Shown here piece after piece: positions 37,001 through 44,491 of a stretch of DNA of 64,000 bases. This stretch comes from Methylobacterium sp. E-065. Lineage in GTDB: Bacteria; Pseudomonadota; Alphaproteobacteria; Rhizobiales; Beijerinckiaceae. Made by a program: the position numbers and the translations under genes. The notes under the pieces are model-generated. The model did not search any database, was not told the origin of the DNA, and worked only from the letters and a program-made list of their open reading frames with translations. Location of the stretch: contig NZ_JAKSYD010000039.1 in the NCBI RefSeq assembly GCF_022829605.1, forward strand, positions 1-64,000. Reading direction: 5' to 3'. How positions within the stretch are numbered: the stretch's first letter is position 1; each line of letters begins with the position of its first letter.

Positions 37001-37434
37001 GGCGGCAATCCGGCCCAGCCCTCCGGCAGCAGATCCACGAAGATGCGCTCGCCGGCCATCTGCAGGTTGACCCGGTAGGGCCGCTGCAAGGCGACGCGCA
37101 ACCCGGTCCCGTCCGGGTCGCGCCGTACGCTCGACACGTAGGCGGGCATCTCTTCGGCCAACCGCTCGGGACCCTGCCCGACGCGCTCGCCGTAGCCGAG
37201 GAGAAGGACGCCGCCGGCGAGCTTCGCCTTGACGGTGACCGGCTTGTCGAAGGTCAGCACGATGCGGCCGTAACCACCGGGACCGGTGCCGGTCTCCGCG
37301 CCTTTGGCACCGGTCAGCCGGGCGGCCAGCGCCGGGTCGATGACCGCCAGCAGGGCGAGCACCGGAAGCGACCCGCGCAGCAGTCGCCGCCCGAGCCCCT
37401 GACCGATCCGGGGTCGCCCGCCCTCCGATCCCAT
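34048..37434 (-). CDS. Very large secreted TPR-repeat protein of the flagellar region
   Basis: An 1128-aa protein. The N-terminus has a basic stretch and a signal-like hydrophobic segment (SLPVLALLAVIDPALAARL). Next comes an AMIN-like beta domain (about 55-150: RIVLTFDKPVTVKAKLAGGV, YRVNLQMAGERIFVDLLPEG), a Pro/Ala-rich linker (about 265-340), and from about 540 to 1080 many helical TPR-like repeats (LALARTYLANGLDPEALAAL). This build suggests a periplasmic scaffold. A CtrA-like box lies about 85 bases upstream and fliP converges on it, so a motility or envelope role is likely but unproven. ATG 37434 chosen; GTG 37491 is an alternative. Confidence 0.75.
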   Translation of the reverse strand: MGSEGGRPRIGQGLGRRLLRGSLPVLALLAVIDPALAARLTGAKGAETGTGPGGYGRIVLTFDKPVTVKAKLAGGVLLLGYGERVGQGPERLAEEMPAYVSSVRRDPDGTGLRVALQRPYRVNLQMAGERIFVDLLPEGWAGLPPPLPPEVVAELARRARVAEEALKARIPEPVRKPLSLELALLPTLTRLSLRMPAEAVTTLTAEGTTTRLRVVGPWTIDSSGTRGRPRPGIAKLATETDETSASLLVTPEDGFQIGSEREDGAFLLDAVRRKPAEPAGTAVAIPGPATPAPVAAAPAVPAPPSAPSARAGAPAVAERPPAPPPIRPAGSGLVFPFHAMPPAVLFERGGVVTLAFETAEPVPAPTSHQGLVPVGSPTRTGPLTILRFSAPQGRLVDLNAVSTEGGVGWELSAGDVLSPSDTIDPLRKPDSAGRIAVSLGLPRPGSATWLDLDGERIAVVTSASRRPVGNPKNRRFVDFEILPSRHGLAVLASADDLAVRPELDTVTIGRTGGLATSAPARRDEVALADPGTLAITPEAWNRARSGVVRDTLRQALDAAAAANPADRGPARLALARTYLANGLDPEALAALEAAAADDPLLAGQRDTALLRGIAQVRMGRNAEALKALSAPILAGNPEAALWRAMASAGAGDWKAAETGFLKVLPLAQEYPTDLAQTIRATTAESAIENDDAETAAARAVDARDLPPWIRDRLALVRARVSEATGQVKAALDAYTRLEREAVRPVSAEATLRGTLLAQSAGTLTPEAATERLERLALTWHGGPIEESITAGVARLHLAAGHWRQAFTAARRANVFAPNATASVALTREAQVAFENLYLTDKGESLSGVEAVALFFDFRELSPIGRRGDEVVRRLADRLVRLDLLEPAADLLQYQIDNRLTGPARSAVAARLATVRLMDDKPLQALKVLDATELPELPGELKRARNLIRARALSDLTRTDLALETLEGVAGPDIERLRADIYWGARRWRDAGETHEALLGEAWRSGQPLDAASRADAMRAAIAYNLAGEAIGLERLKAKFSEAMAASPDARTFALLTGSDPTRSPGFRAVAAQATKAETLSAFLAEYRKRYPDAATPDRGKAKAVGEGGSEPQGGDRQSNAETPGTPPG

Positions 37435-37519
37435 CGCCTCGCCGATCCGATCCCGGCGTGCGGCGCTGTAGGCCGCAGCGCGCGGCGCCACATGTCGCGG
37501 GCATCCTGCGGTGGGGCCA

Positions 37520-37534
37520 CTAACGCGGCCTTAA
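37520..37534. promoter_or_regulatory. CtrA-like binding site upstream of the large TPR gene
   Basis: CTAA-N7-TTAA followed by CC on the plus strand (equally TTAA-N7-TTAG on the minus strand), one base from the CtrA consensus. It lies about 86 bases before ATG 37434. Inference from motif and place. Confidence 0.45.
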
Positions 37535-37569
37535 CCGTAACCCGCAAATCCGCCGGATCGCGCTCCCGG

Positions 37570-38259
37570 TCAGCCGCTCAGGGCGACGGCGCGGTCGAGG
37601 GCCTGGGCAAATCCCTCCAGCGGCACCGTGATCGTGGCGTCATCGCTGCTGCCGGACTTGTGGCCGATCACGAACAGCTTCTTGGCGGTCCGCATGCCGT
37701 CGAGGGCCGGCGTCGGAAAGCCGATCGGCACGAAGCAGCCGTCCGGCCCGCAGGCGCTGTAGGGTGCGCCCTTGCCGAGGACCTGGTCATCCAGCTTGAA
37801 GGTGATGCCCGGCTCGATCGAGAGGCCGAACGGCATCAGCACGATCCCTTCGGCGCGGCCGTCCTTCGGCGTCTGGAATTCGATGCCGAATTTGCGCCGG
37901 CCCGTCTGCGAATCGCCCTGCGCCTGAGCGACGATGCAGGTGATCTTCGCGCCGGGATGCGTGCAGGTGATCGACCAGTCGCCGTAGCTCTCGGTCACGG
38001 AATTGGCGCCCGTGGGCCACGCGGCATGGGCCGGCGCCGGTGCGGCAGCCGATGTGGCCTGTGTTGCCTCTGCGGCAGCGGGCTTGGCCGCCGGCTTCGG
38101 GGCGGCGGGCTTCGGCTTGGGCTTCGGCCGGGCCTTCGGCGGCGCCTCGGCCGGGGCGGCCTCCGGCTCGGCATCCTGAGCGCGCGGCGCCGCCAGCGGA
38201 AGGGCGAGCAGCAGCGTGACGGTCAGGCTGGAGCGCAGGAGCGCGCGAATCGTCGGCAT
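37570..38259 (-). CDS. Invasion-associated locus B (IalB) family protein
   Basis: A 229-aa secreted protein. The signal peptide ends near APRAQ. A Lys/Pro/Ala-rich linker (about 30-75) precedes the IalB domain, which starts ESYGDWSITCTHPG and carries a further Cys in ITCIVAQ and the pair YSACGPDGCFVPIGF, likely disulfides. IalB-type domains are common in Rhizobiales as periplasmic proteins of uncertain role, first named for Bartonella invasion. ATG 38259 gives a normal signal peptide; an upstream start at 38283 is less likely. Confidence 0.82.
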   Translation of the reverse strand: MPTIRALLRSSLTVTLLLALPLAAPRAQDAEPEAAPAEAPPKARPKPKPKPAAPKPAAKPAAAEATQATSAAAPAPAHAAWPTGANSVTESYGDWSITCTHPGAKITCIVAQAQGDSQTGRRKFGIEFQTPKDGRAEGIVLMPFGLSIEPGITFKLDDQVLGKGAPYSACGPDGCFVPIGFPTPALDGMRTAKKLFVIGHKSGSSDDATITVPLEGFAQALDRAVALSG

Positions 38260-38922
38260 GGAATCAACAACCCCCGGGGCCATGGAACGGCAGAGCCGCC
38301 TAAAGCCCTAGCGGGGACGACGCAATTGCTCCGGCCGATTCGACGCCGAAACCGCCTCGCCGCATCCGAATTCTCAAAGCGGGTTGGGGCCGCCGATGGC
38401 GCGGGCCAGGGCACAGCGACGGGCGAACGCGACCTCGGCGCCGCTGCGGACCGCGCGGGCGCAGGCGAACATGAGGGTGAGGATGCCGGGATCGCGATCG
38501 ACGGTCTCGGTGACCGGGCCGGGGATCCGGGAGGAGATGAGAGCGAGCATGACGGACTCCGACGGGCTGTGGCTCGGACGTTTCCGTGAAATCCCAGGCT
38601 GCGTGACCATCTCGGCGGCCTTGCTGCAACGCAATATGAGGAATGCGGCCTGCGCCGGCCACGGGTCGAGACGCGGATGCATCATGCGTAAGGCTCATGG
38701 CAACGAGCCAACACGTCAACGTTGCGTTTACGTCTTGATGCAGCGGATGGTTGACCGGACCCAGGCGAGACGCCATTGAGCGGCTTTCGGCGCTGGCCCC
38801 ACCGGTCGCGCCGCAGCGCAAGCGTGGACCTGTCGCCGCAGTGTCACATGCGCGCCATAACCCGCCCGCTGGCCAGACCGCGCGGACGCCCGCCGCGTCC
38901 GCCAGATCCGAGGATTTTCCGT
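38260..38922. other. 663-base gap before hss
   Basis: Between the IalB-type gene and hss only the possible small gene at 38374 was found. Around 38690-38740 the sequence is less GC-rich (AACACGTCAACGTTGCGTTTACG) and may carry the hss promoter. An in-frame ATG for hss at 38776 lacks family-like sequence after it. Confidence 0.4.
38374..38550 (-). CDS. Possible 58-aa small protein
   Basis: ATG 38550 follows GGAG by six bases and opens a 58-codon frame (MLALISSRIPGPVTETVDRD...). It has a weakly hydrophobic middle (GILTLMFACARAV) and no known motif. It lies in the gap before hss. Plausible but unsupported by context. Confidence 0.35.
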   Translation of the reverse strand: MLALISSRIPGPVTETVDRDPGILTLMFACARAVRSGAEVAFARRCALARAIGGPNPL

Positions 38923-40368
38923 ATGACCGATCAGCCGTCCCGTCACCCGATCCATGGCCGCATCAGCGGCCCCATCGTGATGATCGGCTTCGGCTCGATC
39001 GGCCGGGGCACCCTGCCCCTGATCGAGCGCCATTTCGAGTACGACAAGGCCCGCTTCACGGTGATCGACCCGGTCGACACCCACCGGGCGCTCGCCGAGA
39101 AGCACGGCCTGCGCTTCCAGAAGGTGGCGCTGACGCCTGAGAACTATCGCGAGGTCCTCACCCCGCTCCTCACCGAGGGCGGCGGCCAGGGCTTCTGCGT
39201 GAACCTGTCGGTCGACACCTCGTCGCGCGCCATCCTGGAGCTCTGCCGCGAGCTCGGCGCCCTCTACATCGACACGGTGGCCGAGCCCTGGCCGGGCTTC
39301 TACTTCGACAAGTCGAAGAGCCAGGGCGACCGCACCAACTACGCGCTCCGCCAGGACATCCTCGACGCCCGCACCCAGAAGCCCGGCGGGCCCACCGCGG
39401 TCTCGTGCTGCGGCGCAAATCCCGGCATGGTCTCGTGGTTCGTCAAGCAGGCGCTCCTGAACATCGCCCAGGATACCGGCCTGCAGCGGCCGGAGCCCAA
39501 GTCCAAGGCCGAATGGGCCGGCCTGATGAAGGATCTGGGCGTGAAGGGCGTCCACATCGCCGAGCGCGACACCCAGCGCGCCAAGAACCCGAAGCCGCGC
39601 GGCGTCTTCGTCAACACGTGGTCGGTCGAGGGCTTCGTCTCCGAGGGCAACCAGCCGGCCGAGCTCGGCTGGGGCACGCACGAGACCTGGAAGCCCGACA
39701 ATGCCCGCGAGCAGGAGAAGGGCTCGCGCTGCGCGATCTATCTGCTGCAGCCGGGCGCCGACACGCGGGTGCGCACCTGGGTGCCGACCGCCGGCTCGCA
39801 GTTCGGCTTCCTCGTGACCCACAACGAGGCGGTCTCGATCGCCGACTACTACACGGTGCGCGCGGGTGAGCAGGCGGTGTTCCGGCCGACTTGCCACTAC
39901 GCCTACCACCCGGCCGACGACGCGGTGCTGTCGCTCCACGAGATGTTCGGCAAGGCCGCCAAGGTGCAGGAGCAGCACCACATCCTCGACGAGACCGAGA
40001 TCGTCGACGGCATCGACGAGCTGGGCGTGCTGGTCTACGGCCACAAGAAGAACGCCTACTGGTACGGCTCGCAGCTCTCCATCGAGGAGACCCGCCGGAT
40101 TGCCCCCTACCAGAACGCCACCGGCCTGCAGGTGACCTCGGCGGTTCTCGCCGGCATGGTCTGGGCGCTGGAGAACCCCGAAGCCGGCATCGTCGAGGCC
40201 GACGAGATGGATTTCCGCCGCTGCTTGGAGGTCCAGACCCCGTATCTTGGCCCGGTCGTGGGCGTGTACACGGACTGGACGCCGCTCACCGACCGCCCGG
40301 GCCTGTTCCCGGAGGACATCGACACCAGCGATCCGTGGCAGTTCCGGAACGTGCTGGTCCACGGCTGA
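38923..40368 (+). CDS. hss: Homospermidine synthase
   Basis: A 481-aa NAD-dependent enzyme that makes sym-homospermidine from putrescine. The Rossmann start reads IVMIGFGSIGRGTLPLI. The blocks YIDTVAEPWPGFY, VSCCGANPGMVSWFVKQ, NTWSVEGFVSEG and AELGWGTHE, and the C-terminal DEMDFRRCLEVQTPYLGPVVG, all fit the bacterial Hss family. GAGG precedes ATG 38923 in GAGGATTTTCCGTATG. Homospermidine is the major polyamine in many Alphaproteobacteria. A strong hairpin follows the stop. Confidence 0.95.
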   Translation: MTDQPSRHPIHGRISGPIVMIGFGSIGRGTLPLIERHFEYDKARFTVIDPVDTHRALAEKHGLRFQKVALTPENYREVLTPLLTEGGGQGFCVNLSVDTSSRAILELCRELGALYIDTVAEPWPGFYFDKSKSQGDRTNYALRQDILDARTQKPGGPTAVSCCGANPGMVSWFVKQALLNIAQDTGLQRPEPKSKAEWAGLMKDLGVKGVHIAERDTQRAKNPKPRGVFVNTWSVEGFVSEGNQPAELGWGTHETWKPDNAREQEKGSRCAIYLLQPGADTRVRTWVPTAGSQFGFLVTHNEAVSIADYYTVRAGEQAVFRPTCHYAYHPADDAVLSLHEMFGKAAKVQEQHHILDETEIVDGIDELGVLVYGHKKNAYWYGSQLSIEETRRIAPYQNATGLQVTSAVLAGMVWALENPEAGIVEADEMDFRRCLEVQTPYLGPVVGVYTDWTPLTDRPGLFPEDIDTSDPWQFRNVLVHG

Positions 40369-40376
40369 TGGCATCC

Positions 40377-40403
40377 GGGCCGGCGGTGCGCATCCGCCGG
40401 CCC
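40377..40403 (+). terminator. Terminator hairpin after hss
   Basis: Perfect 10-base-pair stem GGGCCGGCGG / CCGCCGGCCC with a 7-base loop, nine bases after the hss stop. It is followed by CACGCTTGCCTTCGG with no long U-tract. Confidence 0.65.
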
Positions 40404-40464
40404 ACGCTTGCCTTCGGCACCACCCTGTCCCAAGCTCGACCGTACAAGTCAGGGAACGGGACAG

Positions 40465-40731
40465 ATGGCATCGACGATCCAAGAGAAGATCCTGATCGAG
40501 CAGCGCATCGCTCATGAAGGGCCGAGCATGCTTCGCGCCTTAATCCTTTGGTTCTTCTTCGGTTTCTTCTCAGACCATCGCTTTTATCTCGGCCGTGTCG
40601 GCGGCGCGATCCTTCAGATCGTCCTGAACTGCTTCCTTACCGGCCTGAAGCGGCCGAGCTGTGCGGCACTGGACGATCCGGCCTGGGATTTGGCTCGGGA
40701 TCGGAACGCTATGTCCCCGCAGAGACCGTGA
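40465..40731 (+). CDS. TM2-domain-like small membrane protein, degenerate C-terminus
   Basis: An 88-aa protein. Residues about 22-55 show the first half of a TM2 domain: a hydrophobic helix (LRALILWFFFGFF) and the signature SDHRFYLGRVGGAILQ. The second helix and the usual WW..D.FLIP motif are not recognisable; instead the chain continues CAALDDPAWDLARDRN, which only faintly resembles it. It may be a truncated or decayed copy. Its end overlaps the convergent phosphoesterase gene by 23 bases. ATG 40465 follows GGGAACGGGACAG. Confidence 0.55.
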   Translation: MASTIQEKILIEQRIAHEGPSMLRALILWFFFGFFSDHRFYLGRVGGAILQIVLNCFLTGLKRPSCAALDDPAWDLARDRNAMSPQRP

Positions 40732-41557
40732 AGTCCGGCCGGTAGGTCGCCCCCTCCACCGGGTTCGAAACCCAGCGGCAGCGCCCGACCGCGAGGTCGT
40801 GGCCCGCATGGAAATGCCCGGAGATCCAGAGATCCGGCCGCTCGGCATCGGCGAGGTCGTCGAGCGCCGTGGAGGCGTAGAAGGCCGGCACCCACCAGGG
40901 GACGCCGGGCTCGTCCCGGTAGCGATCGGCCGCACGCGGGCTCGCCGGATGGTGGGTGATCACCACGGTGGGGCCGTCATGCGGGATCCAGAGCGCGGCG
41001 TGCAGGGCCGCCCGCTCGGCTTGGTGCTCGGCCATCGCGTCCGCGGGCTGCCAGGGGCTGCCGTCGGCCTTCCGGATCGAGCCCAGATATTCCCGCGACC
41101 CGGTGACCGGGTCGGTCATGCGCGCGGCCGCGTAGGCGATCGGATCCTCCGGGCGCCCGGGCGTCTCGGCGTCGAGCCAGCGCCCGGCCAGCGTCCAGTC
41201 GCTCCACAGGGTCGCGCCGACGAAGCGCACACCGTCGATGGTGCAGGCCTGCGCCCGCTGCAGCAGGTGGATCCGGGCGCCGAGGCCGTTCAGCCGCGCG
41301 ACCTCCGACTCCAGGGCTGCCAGCAATTCCGGCGCGGTGCGCCCGTCGCCGGTCGGCGCGTAGCGCTCGTGGTTGCCCGGGACCAGCACGATGGGCCGCC
41401 CCTGCGCGAGGTGCAGCAGACCCGCCAAGCCGCGCTCGGGATGCCCCTCGTAGAGATCGCCCGGGCAGGCGAGCAGGTCGAACGGCTCGCTCGGCGGCGG
41501 GATCAGGTCGAGGCGGCGCCGTTCGAGGTGGAGGTCCGAGATCGGATAGATGCGCAT
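40709..41557 (-). CDS. Calcineurin-like metallophosphoesterase
   Basis: A 282-aa hydrolase. All metal motifs are present: SDLHLE (residues 7-12), CPGDLYEG, PGNHERY, a later ITHHPAS and the closing SGHFHAG. These bind the two-metal centre. No signal peptide. The substrate is unknown; relatives act on phosphodiesters or phosphoproteins. It sits nine bases before a cation-transporter gene, reading the same way, so they may be co-expressed. Confidence 0.88.
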   Translation of the reverse strand: MRIYPISDLHLERRRLDLIPPPSEPFDLLACPGDLYEGHPERGLAGLLHLAQGRPIVLVPGNHERYAPTGDGRTAPELLAALESEVARLNGLGARIHLLQRAQACTIDGVRFVGATLWSDWTLAGRWLDAETPGRPEDPIAYAAARMTDPVTGSREYLGSIRKADGSPWQPADAMAEHQAERAALHAALWIPHDGPTVVITHHPASPRAADRYRDEPGVPWWVPAFYASTALDDLADAERPDLWISGHFHAGHDLAVGRCRWVSNPVEGATYRPDFTVSAGT

Positions 41558-41565
41558 GGTGATGA

Positions 41566-42171
41566 TTACCGGGCCGCCCGGCGCTCGGCCGCCGCAGCCT
41601 TGAGGATGTCGGCGGCGGAATCGGCGTTGAGGATCGCGATCCCCCCAGCCACGACGAGATCCGGCCAGGGCGAAGGATAGAGGGCGGTCACCAGCCCGGC
41701 CGCGATGATGGCGAGGTTGGCGAAGGCATCGTTGCGGGCCGAGAGATAGGCCGCCTGGGTCAGGCTGCCCGAGCCGGTCCGGTGCCGGGCGAGCATGACG
41801 GCGCAGGTCAGGTTCACGGCGAGCGCCCCGAGCCCGGCAAGGGTCAGCGGCAGGGCGGCCGGGGCCACGAAATCCGAGATCTTCCCATAGGCCGCCCAGG
41901 CGCCTGCCAGCGCCGGCAGGAGCAGGATGCCCGCCATGGTGGTGCCGAGGCGGGCGCGGTTGCGCGCGCTCCAGCCGAGGCCCGCGAAGATCAGCAGGTT
42001 GATCGCGGCGTCTTCCAGGAAATCGAGGCTGTCGGCGATCAGCGCCACCGAGCCGATGGCGAGCGCAACCGCGATCTCGATCCCGAAATAGCCGAGGTTC
42101 AGCGCCGCCACGCGGGCGACGACGGGGCGGAGGGCGGGCGGCGCGGGTTGGGCGGCATCATCGGCAATCAC
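41566..42171 (-). CDS. Cation transporter, CDF-like
   Basis: A 201-aa integral membrane protein with about six helices resembling cation diffusion facilitators. Likely metal-site residues lie in LIADSLDFLEDAAINLL (helix 2, D/E) and in YLSARNDAFANLAIIAAG (helix 5, N and D), although the classical HxxxD is altered to DSLDF/ARNDA. The C-terminal cytosolic domain typical of larger CDFs is missing. GTG 42171 gives this length; ATG 42321 would add 50 residues unlike the family. Probable metal (Zn, Co or Cd) efflux. Confidence 0.75.
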   Translation of the reverse strand: MIADDAAQPAPPALRPVVARVAALNLGYFGIEIAVALAIGSVALIADSLDFLEDAAINLLIFAGLGWSARNRARLGTTMAGILLLPALAGAWAAYGKISDFVAPAALPLTLAGLGALAVNLTCAVMLARHRTGSGSLTQAAYLSARNDAFANLAIIAAGLVTALYPSPWPDLVVAGGIAILNADSAADILKAAAAERRAAR

Positions 42172-42356
42172 GGGGCGCGTCTTCGCCGAGTACGGCGCAC
42201 CTGTCGAGGGCTGTTGAGAAAACCCTGCCCGCGCCTCAAGAAAGTTCGAGGCTCTTACGCCTTTGTCCGGGTGGATTCGATGCCGCGATCGTGCGAGGCC
42301 AGCAGAGGGCCGGGCGCGCAAGGCGTCGCAGGCCGGAAGCGGAGGTCTGCCGAGCC

Positions 42357-42830
42357 ATGCTGCCCGAATTGCGCGTGCTCTATTTCGAGGATCTCGAGGT
42401 CGGGCTGTCGGAGACCCTGTCGAAGACCATCGCGTCCTCGGACGTGGTCGGCTTCGCGGAGATCACCGGCGACCGCAACCCGATCCACCTGTCCGAGCAC
42501 TTCGCCGCCCGCACGCCCTTCGGCACCCGGATCGCCCACGGCCTCTACACCGCCGGGCTGATCTCGGCGGTGCTCGGCACCCGCCTGCCGGGCCCGGGCG
42601 CGGTCTACATCTCGCAGACCCTGAACTTCCGCGCGCCGGTGCGCATCGGCGACGTCGTGGAGGTGACCGTGACGGTCGCCGAGCTGATGCCCGAGCGGCG
42701 GCGCGCACGGCTCGCCTGCCAGTGCTCGGTGGCGGGGGAGACGGTGCTCGACGGCGAGGCGCTGGTGAAGGTCCCGACCAAGGCCGAGGCCGACCCGCTC
42801 GCCATCCGCATCGAGCGACAGCAGGGCTGA
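42357..42830 (+). CDS. MaoC/PhaJ-type (R)-specific enoyl-CoA hydratase
   Basis: A 157-aa hot-dog-fold protein. The catalytic Asp and His lie in FAEITGDRNPIHLSEHFA, with the family block GTRIAHGLYTAGLISAVLG after it. PhaJ-type enzymes turn trans-2-enoyl-CoA into (R)-3-hydroxyacyl-CoA, a substrate of PHA synthase, though phaC here is 30 kb away. GGAGG lies 15 bases before ATG 42357. The next gene begins one base after its stop, so they are very likely co-translated. Confidence 0.85.
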   Translation: MLPELRVLYFEDLEVGLSETLSKTIASSDVVGFAEITGDRNPIHLSEHFAARTPFGTRIAHGLYTAGLISAVLGTRLPGPGAVYISQTLNFRAPVRIGDVVEVTVTVAELMPERRRARLACQCSVAGETVLDGEALVKVPTKAEADPLAIRIERQQG

Positions 42831-42831
42831 G

Positions 42832-43662
42832 GTGGAGCCGGTTCCGGAGACGATCACCGATCCGGACGATCCGCGCCTCGAACCCTACACCCGCATGCGC
42901 GAGCGCGACCTCGTGGGCCGCGCCGGGCGCTTCATCGCCGAGGGCGAGGTGACCCTGCGGCTGCTGCTCGGCGGACGCAGCCGCTTCCGCGCCGAATCGA
43001 TCCTGCTCCTGCCGGAACGGTGGCCGGGCCTCACGGAGGCCGTGGCGGCATGCCCTGCGCCCCCGCCGGTTTTCCTCGCCAGCCGAGCCGTGATGAGCGC
43101 CGTGGCGGGATTCCCGATCCACCGCGGGGTGCTGGCGGTCGGCCTGCGCGGTGCGGCGCCCGACGCGGCGGCGCTCGTGCCACCCGCGCCCGCGCCGGCC
43201 CTGGTGCTCGGCCTCGCGGGCCTGACCAACCACGACAATGTCGGTGCCGCCTTCCGCAACGCCGCCGCCTTCGGGGCGGATGCCGTGGTCCTCGACGCCG
43301 CGAGCTGCGATCCGCTCTATCGCAAGAGCATCCGGGTCTCGGCCGGCGCCGCCCTGATCCAGCCCTTCGCGCAGCTCGCGGCGGGCCAGGACTGGCTGCA
43401 GCTCGCCGAAGCGCTCGACCTCCAGCCGCTGGCGCTCAGCCCGGGCGCAACCGAGACCCTGGAGCAGCACGCAGCACCCAAGCGGGCGCTCCTGATCCTC
43501 GGCACGGAGGGGCCGGGGCTCGATACGGCGATCCTCGCACAGGCGCGGCCGGTCCGCATCCCGATGGCGGCGGGCTTCGATTCCCTCAACGTCGCCACCG
43601 CGGCAGGAATTGCCCTTCACAAGATCGCGTGCGGCCAGGGGCGTCTCGACGTCGAGCGATAA
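42832..43662 (+). CDS. TrmH/SpoU-family RNA 2'-O-methyltransferase
   Basis: A 276-aa SPOUT enzyme. The three family motifs appear: NHDNVGAAFRNAAAFGADAV (motif 1), LILGTEGPGLD (motif 2) and IPMAAGFDSLNVATAAGIAL (motif 3, SAM knot). An N-terminal substrate domain of about 110 residues precedes them. The target RNA (tRNA or rRNA) is not clear. Start is GTG 42832, right after the MaoC stop. An unrelated pair, but likely one operon. Confidence 0.88.
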   Translation: MEPVPETITDPDDPRLEPYTRMRERDLVGRAGRFIAEGEVTLRLLLGGRSRFRAESILLLPERWPGLTEAVAACPAPPPVFLASRAVMSAVAGFPIHRGVLAVGLRGAAPDAAALVPPAPAPALVLGLAGLTNHDNVGAAFRNAAAFGADAVVLDAASCDPLYRKSIRVSAGAALIQPFAQLAAGQDWLQLAEALDLQPLALSPGATETLEQHAAPKRALLILGTEGPGLDTAILAQARPVRIPMAAGFDSLNVATAAGIALHKIACGQGRLDVER

Positions 43663-43867
43663 GTTCCAGCGCGGACGCCACGCCCGGGATCACAGTTCCA
43701 GCCCGTTCAGCGCGCGATTGATATCTTCGGTTGAAATTTCTTCTCCGATACAACCATAGAATAGAACACTATCGATCTGCCGCCCTATTTTCCGGGACCG
43801 CATAGGCAAAAACGTAAGATTTCCATGGTCTACCCGGCCGTAGTACCGCAACCTGGCGGGTCGGACC

Positions 43868-44491
43868 GTGAGATCATCAAGTTCTGTCGCGCGCCATTGG
43901 TTGAGGCTGCCGAATCCGGTCTCACGGCTGTGGCGTGAGCAGAGCGGTGCAACGGCGGTCGAGTTCGGGCTCGTCGCGCTGCCGTTCCTCGCCATGGCCG
44001 GCGCCTGTCTCGAGAACGGGATCGTCGCCTGGGAGCAGGAGATCATCCAGCAGGCCGTCGTCGAGGCCGGGCGCCAGATCTATACGGGCTCGTTCCAGAC
44101 CGCGAATGCCGGCACGACCGACGCGGCGACGCTGCTGAGCCGATTCCGGACCGCGATCTGCACACAGCCGAACGGCGCCCCACGGGTGACGATCTTCAAC
44201 TGCGCCAACGTCCGCGTCAGCATCACGCCGGCCGCCAGCTACGCCGGAGCCACGACGGTCTCGCCCGTCGCCTCCACCGGCAATGGCGTCAGCGACTGGA
44301 ACCCGAATTTCCAGAGCTACACCTGCGGTGGAGCGTCCTCGATCATGGTGGTTCAGGCGGCCGTCGACATCCCGGTCTTCTTCCCGTTCCTCGGCGCGGC
44401 GACGGCAAACCTGCCGAACAAGCGGCGCGTGCTCCAGGCCGCAACGGTGTTCAAGATCGAGCCCTACACCACCCAGTCGGTCTGCTCCTGA
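43868..44491 (+). CDS. TadE-family pilus-assembly pseudopilin 1
   Basis: A 207-aa protein with one N-terminal helix typical for TadE-like pseudopilins: SGATAVEFGLVALPFLAMAG, with the conserved Glu after the processing region. The rest is extracytoplasmic with Cys pairs (TAICTQPN, FNCANV, YTCGG). Start is GTG 43868. Its TGA overlaps the ATG of the second TadE gene. No TadA ATPase or Flp pilin lies in the window. Confidence 0.82.
   Translation: MRSSSSVARHWLRLPNPVSRLWREQSGATAVEFGLVALPFLAMAGACLENGIVAWEQEIIQQAVVEAGRQIYTGSFQTANAGTTDAATLLSRFRTAICTQPNGAPRVTIFNCANVRVSITPAASYAGATTVSPVASTGNGVSDWNPNFQSYTCGGASSIMVVQAAVDIPVFFPFLGAATANLPNKRRVLQAATVFKIEPYTTQSVCS

Noticed and set aside
34453..38589. A 1378-codon open frame on the plus strand
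   Set aside because: It is the antisense shadow of the TPR and IalB-type genes: Arg/Gly-rich, no signal or domain, no ribosome binding site. High GC makes such long shadow frames common.
38728..40515. A 595-codon minus-strand frame
   Set aside because: Antisense to homospermidine synthase, with His/Arg/Gly-rich low-information sequence.
40763..40775. GGTTCGAAACC, a tRNA T-loop-like string
   Set aside because: It lies within the phosphoesterase coding sequence and no cloverleaf can be drawn around it.
43690..44046. A minus-strand frame of 118 codons crossing an AT-richer gap
   Set aside because: Its larger part is antisense to the first TadE gene and it shows no domain.
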